6,645 nt of DNA, taken from Pseudomonadota bacterium. GTDB taxonomy: Bacteria > Pseudomonadota > Gammaproteobacteria > Woeseiales > Woeseiaceae. This document shows positions 5,572 to 6,645 of this stretch, in pieces (the first letter of the stretch is position 1; each line of letters opens with the position of its first letter). The notes under the pieces are model-generated. The model did no database searches. It was not told the DNA's origin and was given only the letters and a program-made list of their open reading frames with translations. The DNA is taken from assembly GCA_027295475.1 (NCBI GenBank), contig JAPUKV010000054.1, positions 1 to 6,645 of the forward strand. The letters are read 5' to 3'. Made by a program: the position numbers and the translations under genes.

Positions 5572-6645
5572 TGGATTGAATCCAACATTTGTAACCCTCG
5601 GTTTCTGGCGGCGATAATCTCATCGGGGTCGGCTCGCCAGATGAATGGCTTCGCTTCGGTATCGTTGTGTTCGGCGATGAAGCGGTTGATGGCGACCTGC
5701 AGATCGACGACAGAGTGAAACACACCGTGCTTCAGTCTTCGCCGGGTCAGCTTGGCGAAAAAGCCCTCCACCGCGTTGAGCCACGAGCTTGACGTCGGGA
5801 TGAAATGGAAGGTCCAGCGCGGGTGGCGCCCCAGCCAGGCGCGCACCTTGGCGTGCTTGTGGGTGCAGTAGTTGTCGAGGATCACGTGGATTATCTTTCC
5901 CGCCGGCACATCGCGCTCGATCTGGTTGAGGAACTTGATGAATTCCTGATGCCGGTGACGCTGCATGTTGCGCCCGATGACGGACCCGTCCAGCACGTTG
6001 AGCGCGGCGAACAGGGTCGTCGTCCCGTTGCGCTTGTAGTCGTGGGTCATGGTCGGCCCGCGCCCCTTTTTCAGCGGCAGGCCGGGCTGGGTGCGGTCAA
6101 GTGCCTGAATTTGCGACTTTTCATCCAACGACAGCACCACCGCATGGGCGGGCGGCGCGACGTAGAGGCCGACGACATCCCGCAGTTTCTGCGCGAATGC
6201 CGGGTCGTTGGACAGCTTGAACTGACGCCAGCGATGCGGAGAAAGCCCATGCGCCTTCCAGATCGACCGCACGGTCGATGCCGCCAGCCCCACGGCCTTT
6301 CCCATCGCCCGGATCGTCCAGTGCGTCGCCTCATGCGGCGGCGGCGCCTGCGTCAGGCGGATCAACTCCGCAACTTTCCCGTCCGCTGTTCTGGCGATGC
6401 CGGGCGGCCTTGTCTTCTCCCGCAGCAAGCCATCGACGCCCTCGCGCATGAACCGTTCCTGCCAGCGCCAGACGCAGGTCTTGGACTTGGCCGTCGACGC
6501 CATGATCGCGGCCGTGCCCAGACCGTCGGCGCTCAGAAGCACGATGCGGCAGCGCCAGACATGCTTCTGCGGCGAAGACGGGTGAAAGATGACCGCCTCA
6601 AGCCGAGTGCGATCCTCAGCGGAGACGGTGAAGGATATTCCTGTA
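5568..6645 (-). CDS. IS630-family transposase (5' end beyond the window)
   Basis: This DDE transposase of the IS630/Tc1-mariner superfamily cuts and moves its own element, inserting at TA. Reading leftwards from the window edge, 358 codons are open: the frame continues 34 codons upstream of the internal GTG at 6542, giving TVSAEDRTRLEA and SPQKHVWRCRIVLLSADGLG, which match the usual N-terminus. That GTG is therefore not the true start, and probably only a few residues are missing. An N-terminal helix-turn-helix region includes SKTCVWRWQERF, and a second DNA-binding part includes AASTVRSIWK. The catalytic triad, numbered from the codon at 6542, is Asp140 (LSLDEKSQ), Asp223 (VILDNYCTHK) and Glu259 (NAVEGFF), with 35 residues between the last two. 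The C-terminus MLDSIH is typical. No frameshift or internal stop is seen, so it is probably intact. It is visibly GC-richer than the upstream genes, in keeping with separate origin. The stop uses the target-site bases. Confidence 0.92.
   Translation of the reverse strand, partial: TGISFTVSAEDRTRLEAVIFHPSSPQKHVWRCRIVLLSADGLGTAAIMASTAKSKTCVWRWQERFMREGVDGLLREKTRPPGIARTADGKVAELIRLTQAPPPHEATHWTIRAMGKAVGLAASTVRSIWKAHGLSPHRWRQFKLSNDPAFAQKLRDVVGLYVAPPAHAVVLSLDEKSQIQALDRTQPGLPLKKGRGPTMTHDYKRNGTTTLFAALNVLDGSVIGRNMQRHRHQEFIKFLNQIERDVPAGKIIHVILDNYCTHKHAKVRAWLGRHPRWTFHFIPTSSSWLNAVEGFFAKLTRRRLKHGVFHSVVDLQVAINRFIAEHNDTEAKPFIWRADPDEIIAARNRGLQMLDSIH
5571..6645 (-). mobile_element. IS630-family insertion sequence, one end visible
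   Basis: The element probably starts at 5571, directly after the TA of CTAG, and runs past the right edge of the window. The transposase fills almost the whole visible part. The visible terminus carries a 13-base palindrome, TGGATT-G-AATCCA (5572-5584), which overlaps the last transposase codons and may be part of the terminal repeat. The opposite terminal repeat and target duplication are not in the window. It lies head-to-head (convergent) with the upstream gene set. Confidence 0.8.
5572..5584. repeat. 13-base palindrome at the IS terminus
   Basis: TGGATT and its exact reverse complement AATCCA flank a single G. The palindrome sits at the element's end and encodes part of the conserved DSIH transposase C-terminus on the - strand. 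It may be a transposase binding site or part of the terminal inverted repeat. Confidence 0.45.

Noticed and set aside
5492..5617. Small gene starting at ATG 5492 in an ATGA overlap with the membrane protein, cut by the IS
   Set aside because: The overlap looks like translational coupling, but the peptide is arginine-rich with random third-base use, while the neighbouring frame from 5494 looks more like real coding sequence.
6071..6334. Second open frame on the - strand inside the IS, suggesting a two-frame transposase
   Set aside because: The main transposase frame is continuous and holds all catalytic residues; the other frame is an arginine-rich shadow.

Overview
The window reads as part of a moderately GC-rich bacterial chromosome, probably from an alphaproteobacterium. 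This taxon guess is an inference from the C/G-biased third codon positions and from the style of the transposase (IS630 family, C-terminus LDSIH, common in rhizobial and related alphaproteobacterial elements). It was not tested by any search.

Layout: three genes lie on the + strand, followed by an insertion sequence pointing the other way. (1) 4-1755 is an AspT-like exchanger of the aspartate:alanine exchanger (AAE) family, with two membrane halves separated by two RCK_C/TrkA_C domains; its true 5' end may lie before the window. (2) After a 127-base gap containing a strong hairpin comes a 938-residue PLP-dependent decarboxylase of the Orn/Lys/Arg (OKR) family (1883-4699). Its catalytic lysine, aspartate and histidine are all recognisable, and it is about 200 residues longer than the enterobacterial enzymes. 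(3) After a 100-base gap with another hairpin comes an unrecognised membrane protein with five predicted helices (4800-5495). Its reading frame appears to continue after a +1 shift for another 25 codons, to a TAG at 5569-5571. (4) From 5571 to the right edge lies most of an IS630-family element, with its transposase on the - strand. The element begins at a CTAG tetranucleotide that supplies a stop codon on both strands.

How the genes may work together: an exchanger next to a cytoplasmic amino-acid decarboxylase is the classic layout of a proton-consuming decarboxylation/antiport cycle, in which substrate enters, CO2 is lost using an internal proton, and product leaves through the same antiporter. 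The unusual point is the pairing. OKR decarboxylases for basic amino acids normally sit with APC-family antiporters (AdiC, CadB, PotE), whereas AAE exchangers are known with aspartate or dicarboxylates. The substrate of this pair, and the role of the third membrane protein, cannot be read from the sequence. This set is the best candidate here for an undescribed system.

No tRNA, rRNA, CRISPR array or origin was seen. No stretch longer than about 130 bases lacks a gene.
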